From JAEUTH01 sp044230205 (GTDB lineage Bacteria; Bacteroidota; Bacteroidia; AKYH767-A; OLB10), in the NCBI GenBank assembly GCA_044230205.1, contig JBGARN010000013.1, positions 1 to 52,288 of the forward strand: a stretch of 52,288 nt of DNA, given 5' to 3'. How positions within the stretch are numbered: position 1 is the first letter of the stretch; each line of letters begins with the position of its first letter. The position numbers were made by a program, and so were the translations under genes. This document shows, in pieces, positions 32,884 to 41,797 of this stretch. The notes below the pieces were generated by a model. The model was not told the origin of the DNA and made no database searches. It worked only from the letters and a program-made list of their open reading frames with translations.

Positions 32884-33795
32884 TTAAGTACTTACAACTT
32901 TAACTTTATCAGATGCCGAGGACTTATACTTTTCATAAAGCTGGTGAATAATTCCGTCTGCTAGTCCAATTTCGGGCACATATATTTTAGTAATCTGTGC
33001 ATGTTTCATAACCGAAAGAAAGATTTTTGATGCCGGTATGATCACATCGGCCCTGTCGGGTTTAAGGCCTATTAATTCAATCCGCTCCTTATAGGTTAGC
33101 GAATTCAATTCATTAAATATATCCTCAATGGTTTCTTTCAAAAGGGGCTTATTGCTTTTACCCTTAGCCATTTTATTAATCTTGTTAATGTTACCGCCAC
33201 TGCCAATTGCAATTAATGGTTGATAATCGGCAGTATTGGCCTTAATCCATTCTTTAAAGCTACTCCAGGTGTTTTTATCAATTTGTTCATTCAGCATGCG
33301 CACAGTGCCAACATTAAATGACCGTGAAAACACATGTTTGTTTCTTGAAAACAAGGTTAATTCTGTACTGCCACCACCAACATCTATATACAGGTACGAG
33401 CTATTTCTGTCAAGGTGTTCGGCAATGTGATTGGCGTAAATAAGGCTGGCTTCGGTTGAACCTTCAATTAAATCAACAGTTATTCCGGCCTCATCTTTAA
33501 TGCGTTTCAATATTTCAGTTGAATTTTTTGCTTCACGCATTGCGGAAGTAGCACATGCTCTGAAATCTACAGGCCGGTTTACATCAATCAGCAACCTGAA
33601 TGCTTTCATCACTTTAATAAAATCTTCAATTTTTTCCTGGGAAATTTTCTGATTTGTAAAAGCGTCTTCACCAAGCCTAATCGGAACCCTTATGAGCTCT
33701 TCCTTTTTAAAATTAGTTCCATTTTCACCTTCGTAAACATTACAGAAAAGTAATCGAATGGCATTGGAACCAATATCGATAGCGGCAAATCTCAC
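32884..33795 (-). CDS. Ppx/GppA-family exopolyphosphatase
   Basis: 303 residues, the short form with only the ASKHA ATPase-like domains. Phosphate-1 motif FAAIDIGSNAIRLLF and phosphate-2 motif SYLYIDVGGGSTELTLF are intact, with AIGSGGNINKI near the end. It releases phosphate from polyphosphate or hydrolyses pppGpp; sequence alone does not separate these. It is 125 bases downstream of ppk1, so polyphosphate breakdown is the likely role. Confidence 0.88.
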   Translation of the reverse strand: MRFAAIDIGSNAIRLLFCNVYEGENGTNFKKEELIRVPIRLGEDAFTNQKISQEKIEDFIKVMKAFRLLIDVNRPVDFRACATSAMREAKNSTEILKRIKDEAGITVDLIEGSTEASLIYANHIAEHLDRNSSYLYIDVGGGSTELTLFSRNKHVFSRSFNVGTVRMLNEQIDKNTWSSFKEWIKANTADYQPLIAIGSGGNINKINKMAKGKSNKPLLKETIEDIFNELNSLTYKERIELIGLKPDRADVIIPASKIFLSVMKHAQITKIYVPEIGLADGIIHQLYEKYKSSASDKVKVVST

Positions 33796-33920
33796 GTCTT
33801 AAATCATTAAAGTTGGTGCTAATTAACTTAAAGATTGTTTTCGAAAGGTTATTCCGAAATAAAATTTTCAACAGTGCATGTAATGATAATTATACTGCTC
33901 GTCTCTGATTACCTGCTGTG

Positions 33921-35990
33921 TTATAATTTTTTGAGGTAGTTGTAAATCTCATCCTGTGCACGGATTTTAGATTTAGCAGTTCTGAATTCACTTACATACC
34001 GGTTATCCTGTTCGGCATTTATTATCCTGGCTTTTACATTATCGTTAAGCTGAATATCTAACATATTGCGAAGTTCCTGTTGTATATCCTTGTCATAAAT
34101 TGGCGTAGCCACTTCACTTCTGAAATCAAGATTACGCTGCATCCAGTCGGCTGATGAAATGAAATATTTCTCATCACCACCATTTGCAAATACAAAAATA
34201 CGTGCATGCTCCAGGAATTTATCAACTATGCTGATTACTTCAATATTGGTGCTAAGATTTTTAACCTGGGGAATAAGACAGCAGATTCCCCGAATGATAA
34301 GTTTGATCTTCACTCCTGCTTCGCTTGCTTCATAGAGTTTTTTAATCATGTCCTCATCAGTAAGACTATTCAGCTTTAGTATAATATAGGCAGGCTTGTT
34401 TTGGCGCGCATTATAAATTTCTTTTTGTATTAACGTTACCAATTTATCGCGCATGTAAAAAGGAGCAACCAATAGATGCTTGTATTCGCCAGTTTTATAA
34501 TTGTTGTTGTAAAAATCAAACACGCGTTTAACTTCATCAGTAAGCCTCTTGTCTGCAGTAAGTAAAGCATGATCGCAGTAAGTCCTGGCTGTAGCTTCAT
34601 TAAAATTTCCGGTACCGATGTGAGCATAGTCAACCATCTTACCACTCTCGTGGCGGCTTATGAGAAACAACTTACCATGCGCTTTTAAACCTGGCACACC
34701 GTATATAATTTTAACACCCTCTTCAATCAGCCTGTTGGCTGCAGTAATATTATTTTCTTCATCAAAGCGCGCCTGAAGTTCAACAAGGCAGGTAACCTTT
34801 TTCCCATTTCTGATTGCATTAATAAGCGTATTTACTACATTGGAGTTGCGGGCTACACGGTATAATGTTATCGAAATGGATTTAACTTTAGGGTCGATTG
34901 ATGCTTCGCGTAAAATATGAATGAGTATATCGTATGAGTGATAAGGAAAATGCAGCATTATATCCTTCTTTCTTATTAAAGTCAATAAGCTTTTGACCTG
35001 TAAAGCAGAAGGAATTAATGGCTTTAATGAGTGATATCTTAGTGCCGAAGGCCCTATAGCCGGAAAGTTAATAAAGTCAACAAAATTATGATAGCGTCCA
35101 CCCGGAAGTATGTTGTCTCCCCGCTTAAGCTTCATACGTTTTAATACAAAATTGAGCGATGCATCAGGCATTTCTTCATCAAAAATCAAACGCGTTGGCT
35201 GACCTTTCTTTCTGCGCTTAATAGATTCGGCTACTTTTCTAACCAGGCTTTTTGTTACATCATTTTCAATATCCAGCTCGCCATCACGTGTAATTTTTAT
35301 GGTGTAAGCCTTTGCTTCATCGTACTGGAAAAAGGTGAAAATATCATCAAGACAATAACGGATAACATCTTCCAGTAATATGATGTACTTGTTTTCCCTC
35401 GGAAGCACCAAAAACCGGGAATGTATGCTGGTCGGAATTTCTATTAATGCATGTTTTACTTTAAGCGGTTCTGATTTTTTCTGAAGGGTAACCAGCAGGT
35501 AAATGGTTTTATCCTTCATTTCAGGAAAAGTTTTCAATCCATCCAGCAGTATAGGTACAAGAGTAGGAAGAATTACATTTCTGAAATGTTCACGAACAAA
35601 GCGTCCCTGCTCCAGCGTAAGCTGGTATTCATTTAAAATAAAAATGCTGTTGCGTTCAAGTTCACCTAATATTCCAGTATAAATTTCTTCAAATTTTGCC
35701 TGTTGCTTCATTACAATTTTCTGGATACGCTTTAGTATTTCACTAACATCATAACCATACATTTTTTTGGCTTTTTTGTCAAACTTCAGCATTCGCATCA
35801 GTGTGGCAACTCTTACCCTGAAAAATTCATCGCCATTGCTTGAAAATATTCCAAGAAACTTAAGTCGTTCTATCAAAGGAACAGCCTGGTCTGCTGCTTC
35901 CTGCAGCACCCTGCCGTTAAACGATAACCAACTGATATCTCGTGGCACAAAAAGATCCTTATCACTAAGTGTATTCCTGGATTTTTTCAC
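33921..35990 (-). CDS. ppk1: Polyphosphate kinase 1
   Basis: 689 residues, full length. N-terminal domain FVPRDISWLSFNGRVLQEAAD; catalytic His438 in GVPGLKAHGKLFLIS; Arg in LVELQARFDEENNI for Mg; HIGTGNFNEATARTY; the second catalytic-region His595 in FLEHARIFVF; C-terminal ISSADWMQRNLDFRSEVATPI. It makes polyphosphate from ATP reversibly. It lies between sixA (37 bases upstream) and ppx on the same strand, a polyphosphate operon. Confidence 0.97.
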   Translation of the reverse strand: MKKSRNTLSDKDLFVPRDISWLSFNGRVLQEAADQAVPLIERLKFLGIFSSNGDEFFRVRVATLMRMLKFDKKAKKMYGYDVSEILKRIQKIVMKQQAKFEEIYTGILGELERNSIFILNEYQLTLEQGRFVREHFRNVILPTLVPILLDGLKTFPEMKDKTIYLLVTLQKKSEPLKVKHALIEIPTSIHSRFLVLPRENKYIILLEDVIRYCLDDIFTFFQYDEAKAYTIKITRDGELDIENDVTKSLVRKVAESIKRRKKGQPTRLIFDEEMPDASLNFVLKRMKLKRGDNILPGGRYHNFVDFINFPAIGPSALRYHSLKPLIPSALQVKSLLTLIRKKDIMLHFPYHSYDILIHILREASIDPKVKSISITLYRVARNSNVVNTLINAIRNGKKVTCLVELQARFDEENNITAANRLIEEGVKIIYGVPGLKAHGKLFLISRHESGKMVDYAHIGTGNFNEATARTYCDHALLTADKRLTDEVKRVFDFYNNNYKTGEYKHLLVAPFYMRDKLVTLIQKEIYNARQNKPAYIILKLNSLTDEDMIKKLYEASEAGVKIKLIIRGICCLIPQVKNLSTNIEVISIVDKFLEHARIFVFANGGDEKYFISSADWMQRNLDFRSEVATPIYDKDIQQELRNMLDIQLNDNVKARIINAEQDNRYVSEFRTAKSKIRAQDEIYNYLKKL

Positions 35991-36027
35991 TAATTGCTCT
36001 CCCTGTAAATTTATTTTTATTAAAAGT

Positions 36028-36531
36028 TTATGGTTCCACCCTGAATTGTTCGGGTAAAAGTAATGCGTTTAAGTTTCCTTTAGTTTGATTAACATCATTC
36101 CAATGATTGATATCAATATTAATAATAGCAATAGCTGTAGTTGGAAAATTATCAATCATTGTATTTGAAAGCATATTGACCAGGTTATGCAAATCAGGAT
36201 TATGACCTGTAAGAAGCAGGCAATTGCAATTGTCATGCTGGTTCTTTATTACTTTTAAAATGCCCGATGTTCCTTGCAGGTAAAGCTGGCTATCTATGCT
36301 TATTTTATCATAACCTGCTTTTATTACAGGTGCAAAAATGAGAGCCGTTGAAATAGCTCTAAGTGCAGGACTTGAAATTATCCGATCAACTTTTAATGCT
36401 TTTTTTGCCAGCTGAAGACTCATCAACTCTGCTTCGGCCAGACCGCGCTTATTGAGCTGACGATTCATGTCGTCAACAAACTCAATATCATGCGATGATT
36501 TTGCATGCCTAACAATAATCAGGGTTTTCAT
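36028..36531 (-). CDS. SixA-type histidine phosphatase
   Basis: 167 residues. RHG-type motif IIVRHAKSS (Arg8, His9) and second His in LTGHNPDLHNL; also ISSPALRAISTA. These are the features of SixA in the histidine phosphatase superfamily. Its substrate here is unknown. It is first in the sixA-ppk1-ppx run and likely cotranscribed with ppk1. Confidence 0.88.
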   Translation of the reverse strand: MKTLIIVRHAKSSHDIEFVDDMNRQLNKRGLAEAELMSLQLAKKALKVDRIISSPALRAISTALIFAPVIKAGYDKISIDSQLYLQGTSGILKVIKNQHDNCNCLLLTGHNPDLHNLVNMLSNTMIDNFPTTAIAIINIDINHWNDVNQTKGNLNALLLPEQFRVEP

Positions 36532-36788
36532 GAATTCAGCTTTGGTTTATATTTCAAAGTTGTTAAACAATGATCGAAATAATAATTACACTATAAAATG
36601 GCAATCTAACAGTTACTTTAAATCTGGCCAAAATTATATTCATTTGTTAAACATTAAATAACAAATGCAGGTATTTAATATTAAATTAATATTGGGGTAG
36701 CTGTATTTTTTAAAATGGAGCTGATATTTAACTTAACCCATATTCCAAAGCCGTTAAAATACTGCCGATTTGGGCTTTATTCGTTAAT

Positions 36789-37850
36789 ATGAAGCTACTT
36801 CTCATTTTCATCATTTGTTTCCTCGGTAGTTTAACCGCAGTAGCACAAATCGATTCGGTTCAACATGAGTTGCATGATACAACCCGGTATGAGTGGTTTC
36901 ATAACCATTTGTGTGTTGGTATTTTTCAGTCTAACAGGAATTATACACTTACTATGAACCAGAACTTCTTTCCTGATGAGCGAAATCATACCGAAATTAA
37001 ATACAGGGACAATGCGAAAGCAGTTACCGGCATTGCACTAGATTTCGATAAAATAGCGCTGAATATTGGATTTAAAACGCGCCAGGATGATGTGACCCAA
37101 AAAGGTAAAACAAATGTTAATAATATAGGTTTAGTAGTTGGGAGAACTAAACTTTTTGCCAGCGTTTTTTATCGGAAATATGAAGGATTTTACGATGTGA
37201 ATACAGCAAACCATGATTCACTATTCGGTGCCGGAACACCCTTTTACCAGGCTCCTGATTTGAGAAATACAACCTACAGAGCAAAAGTTACCTACTTTCC
37301 GAACTGGAAAAAATTTTCCATTAAATCTACTTTTTCTGCCGGTTTCAGGCAGCTTAAATCTGCCGGGTCACTGGCATTCAATGCCGGTTTGTATCATAAT
37401 ACATTAAGCGCAGATACTTCTTTTATACCCCCTGCTCAGCGTCAGTATTATGATTCGTATGCTGATATTAATTACCTGAGAACCATGTCGGCCGGTTTTG
37501 GAGCGGGTGGTAGTTATACGATTGTGTTTTTCAAAAAATTGTTTCTTAATGCAACCGGTATTGTAAATTCTGAATTGCAATGGCGCAAATATGATTTTTA
37601 CACCAATGATGGGTTTACTGCTACCTATTTAAAATTCGATCTCGAAGGGCGTGCGGCATTGGGTTTCAGCAGCTCCAGGCTATTTATTTCTTTGAATGCT
37701 ACAAATGATATCGATTTACTTACCAATTCAACTTTTGAATTTGAATCTGCATTCTCCAATATAACCTTTGTTATATCATACCGGTTTGCTATCAAAAAAA
37801 ATCCGGTAACATCTTATATAAAGGACAATAAAATCTATAAGAAATTATAG
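36789..37850 (+). CDS. DUF4421-like outer-membrane protein
   Basis: 353 residues. Signal peptide MKLLLIFIICFLGSLTAVAQ. The body is rich in beta strands ending in aromatics (IALDFDKIALNIGFKT, LFASVFYRKYEGFYDV, AGFGAGGSYTIVFFKKLFL) and matches the DUF4421 layout (NIGLVVGRTKLFASVFYRKYEGFYD). Probably an outer-membrane beta-barrel. A gap of 57 bases separates it from another barrel protein gene with its own -7 box. Confidence 0.65.
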   Translation: MKLLLIFIICFLGSLTAVAQIDSVQHELHDTTRYEWFHNHLCVGIFQSNRNYTLTMNQNFFPDERNHTEIKYRDNAKAVTGIALDFDKIALNIGFKTRQDDVTQKGKTNVNNIGLVVGRTKLFASVFYRKYEGFYDVNTANHDSLFGAGTPFYQAPDLRNTTYRAKVTYFPNWKKFSIKSTFSAGFRQLKSAGSLAFNAGLYHNTLSADTSFIPPAQRQYYDSYADINYLRTMSAGFGAGGSYTIVFFKKLFLNATGIVNSELQWRKYDFYTNDGFTATYLKFDLEGRAALGFSSSRLFISLNATNDIDLLTNSTFEFESAFSNITFVISYRFAIKKNPVTSYIKDNKIYKKL

Positions 37851-37876
37851 CCAAGCTTATTAAACAACTATAAATT

Positions 37877-37884
37877 TATATTTG
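37877..37884 (+). promoter_or_regulatory. -7 promoter box of the following barrel gene
   Basis: TATATTTG fits TAnnTTTG exactly and lies 23 bases before the ATG at 37908. No clear -33 TTG. Confidence 0.4.
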
Positions 37885-37907
37885 CCGCATAAATTAAATT
37901 ACATTTT

Positions 37908-38600
37908 ATGAAAAAACTTCCATTACTACTCATTGCGTGCACCATGTTTCTTAATTCAAATGCACAGGAATCCACTCCATCCAAGCCCTATTATTTCTCT
38001 TCTTGCTCTGAGCTTATTTTTTCATTTGGTAATGTTGAATCAAAGCCACTTGAGCCATCCAACATTGTGAGATTCTCTTGTTTCCTTCATCTTGCTGAGC
38101 AATTTCATTATAATTTTAACCGAAGCCTTGGCTTTTATACGGGCCTTTCCTTGCGTAATGTTGGTTTAATTAATGACCTGAATGATACAGTTAAAGTTAA
38201 ACAGCGTGTATATACATTAGGATTGCCGCTTGCACTGAAATTTGGAAACATGGAGAAAGAAACTTATGGAACCGTAGGCGTTGAAGGAGAACTAGCCTTA
38301 AATTATAAACAAAAGGTTTTTGTTAATGACGAAAAAACAAAAAGTAATATATGGTTTAGTAATCGTACTAACTTGTTTCTGCCTTCTGTATTTGCCGAAG
38401 TAAAATTCAAGAATGGTTTTTATCTTAAATTCAAATATTATCTGACAGATTTCCTTACTGAAGATAAACAAAAGATAAATGTTTCCGGAGTTGAATATAA
38501 ACCAACGGAAAGCCAGATGATGTATGTAGGATTAGGATTTGTGATCAGAGATAAGAATCTTAATAAGAAAACAAATTCTTCAAATATGAATAACCTGTAA
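37908..38600 (+). CDS. Outer-membrane beta-barrel protein
   Basis: 230 residues. Signal peptide MKKLPLLLIACTMFLNSNAQ; strands such as SLGFYTGLSLRNVGLIND, VYTLGLPLALKFGN, YGTVGVEGELALNYK and MMYVGLGFVIRDKN give a small 8-10 strand barrel of the PorT/OMP_b-brl kind. The function is unknown. It ends with a good terminator at 38636-38678. Confidence 0.65.
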   Translation: MKKLPLLLIACTMFLNSNAQESTPSKPYYFSSCSELIFSFGNVESKPLEPSNIVRFSCFLHLAEQFHYNFNRSLGFYTGLSLRNVGLINDLNDTVKVKQRVYTLGLPLALKFGNMEKETYGTVGVEGELALNYKQKVFVNDEKTKSNIWFSNRTNLFLPSVFAEVKFKNGFYLKFKYYLTDFLTEDKQKINVSGVEYKPTESQMMYVGLGFVIRDKNLNKKTNSSNMNNL

Positions 38601-38635
38601 AAGCCTGAGCTAATCTTGATGCAACTTTTGCAAAA

Positions 38636-38678
38636 CAAAAATCCCCTGCAAAGTCTCATTGACTGCAGGGGATTTTTA
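38636..38678. terminator. Strong terminator between convergent genes
   Basis: Stem ATCCCCTGCA / TGCAGGGGAT with A and T runs extending it on both sides and a 13-base loop; TTTTTAT follows. It lies between the barrel gene and the convergent coiled-coil gene and can work on both strands. Confidence 0.85.
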
Positions 38679-38704
38679 TATTCTTATGTGTGTTAATCAA
38701 AAAT

Positions 38705-39562
38705 CTAATTGGTAAGCAAAACCAAATATTTACTGCTGCTCCAGAATTTTTCAGGATTTGTAATAACAAGATTTGATACTACATTATTCTGATCTTTCTT
38801 TAAGGTATATGAATCTGAAGGGTGATTGGTAAGCAACTCAACAGACTTGGCTGCCACCGGTATATCGGTAACCTGCATAATGTTGATGGTTGTAAAAGCA
38901 TTACGGTCAAAATCCTGCTTAAGCACTTCAGATTTACCTAAGCCAATAAACCCGCCATCTTTTACAACAATTGATTTTGTTTTCAGCTCTTTATAATTGC
39001 CTTTAGTGTAGTAAGCTGTCTGCATTTTTGCAGTCTGATCAACAATAGTTTGTGCCTTGGCTGTATTTTGCAGCGTTAAAGTATCCACTTTAGTATTTAA
39101 TTCAGCCACGGTATTGTTTAATGATAACACCCTTGTGTTCAGTGAATCAATTTCACTGCTTTTTGCGGCAATTTGTTCGTTTAATGCCAGAACCATTTTT
39201 TCAAACTCAGCAATCTTAACTGACGAATTCTTTAGCTTACGGCTTAATGCAGCAATACGTTCCTTATTTTCCTGTAGCATCTTGTCAATATCGCTTATAC
39301 TGTTCAGGATGCGTTCTTTTGATGAACCATTTATTTCACCACCGGCTGAAGATGAAACAAGCTTTTGCTTTTCAGTAACCTCATTCATGCTTTTTTCAAT
39401 TTCATTAAATGAGGCTATAAAATCATTAATGGTTGAGTCTTTATAACCGGCATTGTTAATCAATTCCAGTTTTTCGCTTTCCAGTTTTTGTATCTGTGAT
39501 TTATAATCGGTGCAACCGAATACTAATAAACCAGCACTAAATACAATTAATAACTTTTTCAT
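38705..39562 (-). CDS. Coiled-coil lipoprotein
   Basis: 285 residues. Signal MKKLLIVFSAGLLVFGC ends in a lipobox (VFGC). Residues ~22-180 are almost wholly heptad coiled coil (QKLESEKLELI, KMLQENKERIAALSRKLKN, AAKSSEIDSLNTRVLSLNNTVAELNTKVDTL). The C-terminal ~100 residues form a small beta domain (YYTKGNYKELKTKSIVVKDGGFIGLGKSEVLKQDF, NAFTTINIMQVTDIPV). Homologues occur widely in Bacteroidota without known function (recalled). Confidence 0.7.
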   Translation of the reverse strand: MKKLLIVFSAGLLVFGCTDYKSQIQKLESEKLELINNAGYKDSTINDFIASFNEIEKSMNEVTEKQKLVSSSAGGEINGSSKERILNSISDIDKMLQENKERIAALSRKLKNSSVKIAEFEKMVLALNEQIAAKSSEIDSLNTRVLSLNNTVAELNTKVDTLTLQNTAKAQTIVDQTAKMQTAYYTKGNYKELKTKSIVVKDGGFIGLGKSEVLKQDFDRNAFTTINIMQVTDIPVAAKSVELLTNHPSDSYTLKKDQNNVVSNLVITNPEKFWSSSKYLVLLTN

Positions 39563-39926
39563 ATCTAAATTATTTATAGAGGGAATTTGTTTTTATCCTG
39601 CAGGGTGTTCAATTGCTAATAAGCCAAGTACCATGCCAATTCTGTTTTTACTTTCCAGTTAAGCTCCCATCTTCATCCAAAATGCACTGTTATCGGGGCT
39701 TTGGCTTAGGCTTACTTCATAAATTTACATTTGTATTGCAATTAATAGGTCATTATAAAACGCATTTAAGTATTGCACTAACTACCTGTAAACGTCAAAG
39801 ACATACCAAAATACTTAACAGCGAAGTAATCAATATCTTTTCCTTGCTGGCTTGGCAGGTAAAATAACTTTTCAAGGTCTGCTTGTGAATAACCTTAGCT
39901 TAAGGAAAATTGAAGATGGTTTATTG
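39563..39926. other. Intergenic stretch without a supportable gene
   Basis: 364 bases. A plus-strand frame at 39613-39867 has no homology features and a poor start. Nothing else stands out. Confidence 0.5.
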
Positions 39927-40490
39927 TTATTTACAGGTTATCAGGCCACGGTTTAAAAGATCGCCATCAGGAAACCTGTAGTTTTTTCCAATACGGTCTT
40001 TAAGTTCTATACAATCATCAAAATAAGTAAGCACCAGTTGTTTGGCGCCTTCGCGCTTGGTTTTGCTGTCAGCTATTATATAATCAGTTACAAGATAGCC
40101 CGTAAACTTATCGGTAATGTAAATATTGTAGATGTCGCTGTAATTTTTAGAAATGGCAAAAATATATTTATTGCTAATAGCTATAATTTCACTCCAAATG
40201 AGTAAACCCTTGCCGCGGGTTGAATTATTTACAAATCCATAAAGATGTCCATCATAAAAAACACTTTTCACTTCATGTGCTTCCAGGTATAATTGCTTCT
40301 TACTGCCCATAGGTTTGTAGTAAATCAATCCATTATCAGTAAGATAGCCTGTTATTGAAATTGTATCGCCACCTGCATTAACCAGGTAGCCTCTTTTATG
40401 CTGTGCTAGTACAATAAATTGTAAACAAATAAAGGCAAGTATTAAAGATGCCCTAATTTTCAATTTTGGGGATATAGATAAGAATACCAT
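39927..40490 (-). CDS. Hypothetical secreted protein at the end of the RND operon
   Basis: 187 residues. Basic start and signal-like helix (KIRASLILAFICLQFIVLAQ). The mature part is strand-rich: GYLVNAGGDTISITGYLTDNGLIYYKPMGSKKQLYLEAHEVKSVFYDG and YITDKFTGYLVTDYIIADS, ending DGDLLNRGLITCK. I do not recognise the family. It starts 8 bases after the TolC gene stop, so it is cotranscribed with the pump and may act in the envelope with it. Confidence 0.6.
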   Translation of the reverse strand: MVFLSISPKLKIRASLILAFICLQFIVLAQHKRGYLVNAGGDTISITGYLTDNGLIYYKPMGSKKQLYLEAHEVKSVFYDGHLYGFVNNSTRGKGLLIWSEIIAISNKYIFAISKNYSDIYNIYITDKFTGYLVTDYIIADSKTKREGAKQLVLTYFDDCIELKDRIGKNYRFPDGDLLNRGLITCK

Positions 40491-40498
40491 TACTGCAG

Positions 40499-41797
40499 TT
40501 ATTTGAGTAATTGTCCGCTAATTCGTTTCAGATAAACCTCTGAAAGTTTAGCCACAAATTTAGAATTAACTAATCTGTTCTGTGCTTCAACGTTTGATTG
40601 CTGGGCATCTTTCAATCTTAATTCGTCAATGGTGCCTGCACGGAAACGTTCCATGGCAAGATTAAGGTTTTCATCAGCCAGCATGCTGTTGTTTTGCTCA
40701 AGATTCATCAATTGAACATTATTGGTATAAATGCGATAACCAATTTTAAGCTGTGATAACAAATCTGCCTTAGCAGCTGTATAATTCACCATTGCATTAT
40801 CATTAATAATCCTGGCATTTTTAATTTCCCTGTTCAGGTTAAAGCCATTAAACAAGTTGTACGAAATATTAAATCCATAGTTAAAGCCCTGCGTGCGGTT
40901 ATCAAGAATAAAGCTTGCCTCAGTATTTGATTTATTATAATCGTAACTGCCAGTTACTCCTATTCTTGGATACCTGTCCCCTTTCAATTCCTTTAAATAG
41001 TATTTGCTGATGCTTACATTTTTATCAGCAATAAGCAGGGATGTATTTTCATTTAATGCCTTTGTTTTTAAATCATCGTAATTGATCTCTGAATCAATTG
41101 AAAATACAGTGTCAATATCAAATGCTGTATCAGCATCCCGTGCCAGCAATTCGTTAAGTCTGACTTTTGAGTTGTCGAGTATCTGCTGCTGCTGAAGCAG
41201 CGAAGAACTGTCGGCATTACGATCAATTTCAGCCTGCAGATATTCTGATTTTGAAGTGGAACCAATTTCGAATTTGGTTTTTGCAATCCTGAGTTTTACT
41301 TGTGATACATCAAGTGCATTTTGCGTTACACGTATCAAAGCCTTCATCCGTAACACTTCGTAATAATTATTGATAACATCATTTACAGATGATTCAATAA
41401 CTGACTTTGCATTCAGATTGCCGAGAGCTGATAATTCCTGCAATTTGTTGTAGGATGCAAACATGGTAAAGCCATCAAACAAAGTCCATGTTAATTGAAC
41501 CTCTGCATTGAGGTTGTGTCCTTTAGCACCGGTTTTATTTACTTCAGTGCCATTGGAATAGTTTTGCTTAGAATCGAGAATGCTGTTGTTTTGGTTTAAA
41601 ATGAAATCTAACCTTGGCAATGCACCTGCATTTCCCAATGTTGCATTGTTATCAGTAATTAGTGCCTCATTGCGGGCTATGGTAATATCATAATTGTTCT
41701 TTAAGGCTATTTCTATGGCTTGCTGTAGTGTAAGCACTTCTTGAGCCTTAAGTTTAAAGCACAATAAAACCAACATCGCTAAAAACCATTTTTTCAT
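40499..41797 (-). CDS. TolC-family outer-membrane efflux protein
   Basis: 432 residues. Signal peptide MKKWFLAMLVLLCFKLKA; two OEP repeats with long helices (LTLQQAIEIALKNNYDITIARNEALI; ALRVTQNALDVSQVKLRIAKTKFEIGS and the second half GTIDELRLKDAQQSNVEAQNRLVNSKF). It forms the outer-membrane channel of the pump. Its first codons overlap the pump stop (41794-41797, ATGA type), so translation is coupled. Confidence 0.92.
   Translation of the reverse strand: MKKWFLAMLVLLCFKLKAQEVLTLQQAIEIALKNNYDITIARNEALITDNNATLGNAGALPRLDFILNQNNSILDSKQNYSNGTEVNKTGAKGHNLNAEVQLTWTLFDGFTMFASYNKLQELSALGNLNAKSVIESSVNDVINNYYEVLRMKALIRVTQNALDVSQVKLRIAKTKFEIGSTSKSEYLQAEIDRNADSSSLLQQQQILDNSKVRLNELLARDADTAFDIDTVFSIDSEINYDDLKTKALNENTSLLIADKNVSISKYYLKELKGDRYPRIGVTGSYDYNKSNTEASFILDNRTQGFNYGFNISYNLFNGFNLNREIKNARIINDNAMVNYTAAKADLLSQLKIGYRIYTNNVQLMNLEQNNSMLADENLNLAMERFRAGTIDELRLKDAQQSNVEAQNRLVNSKFVAKLSEVYLKRISGQLLK

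Noticed and set aside
36467..36661. 64-codon plus-strand frame
   Set aside because: Antisense to the start of sixA and into the promoter gap; a shadow frame.
39613..39867. 84-codon plus-strand frame
   Set aside because: No recognisable feature and low-quality start; left as intergenic.
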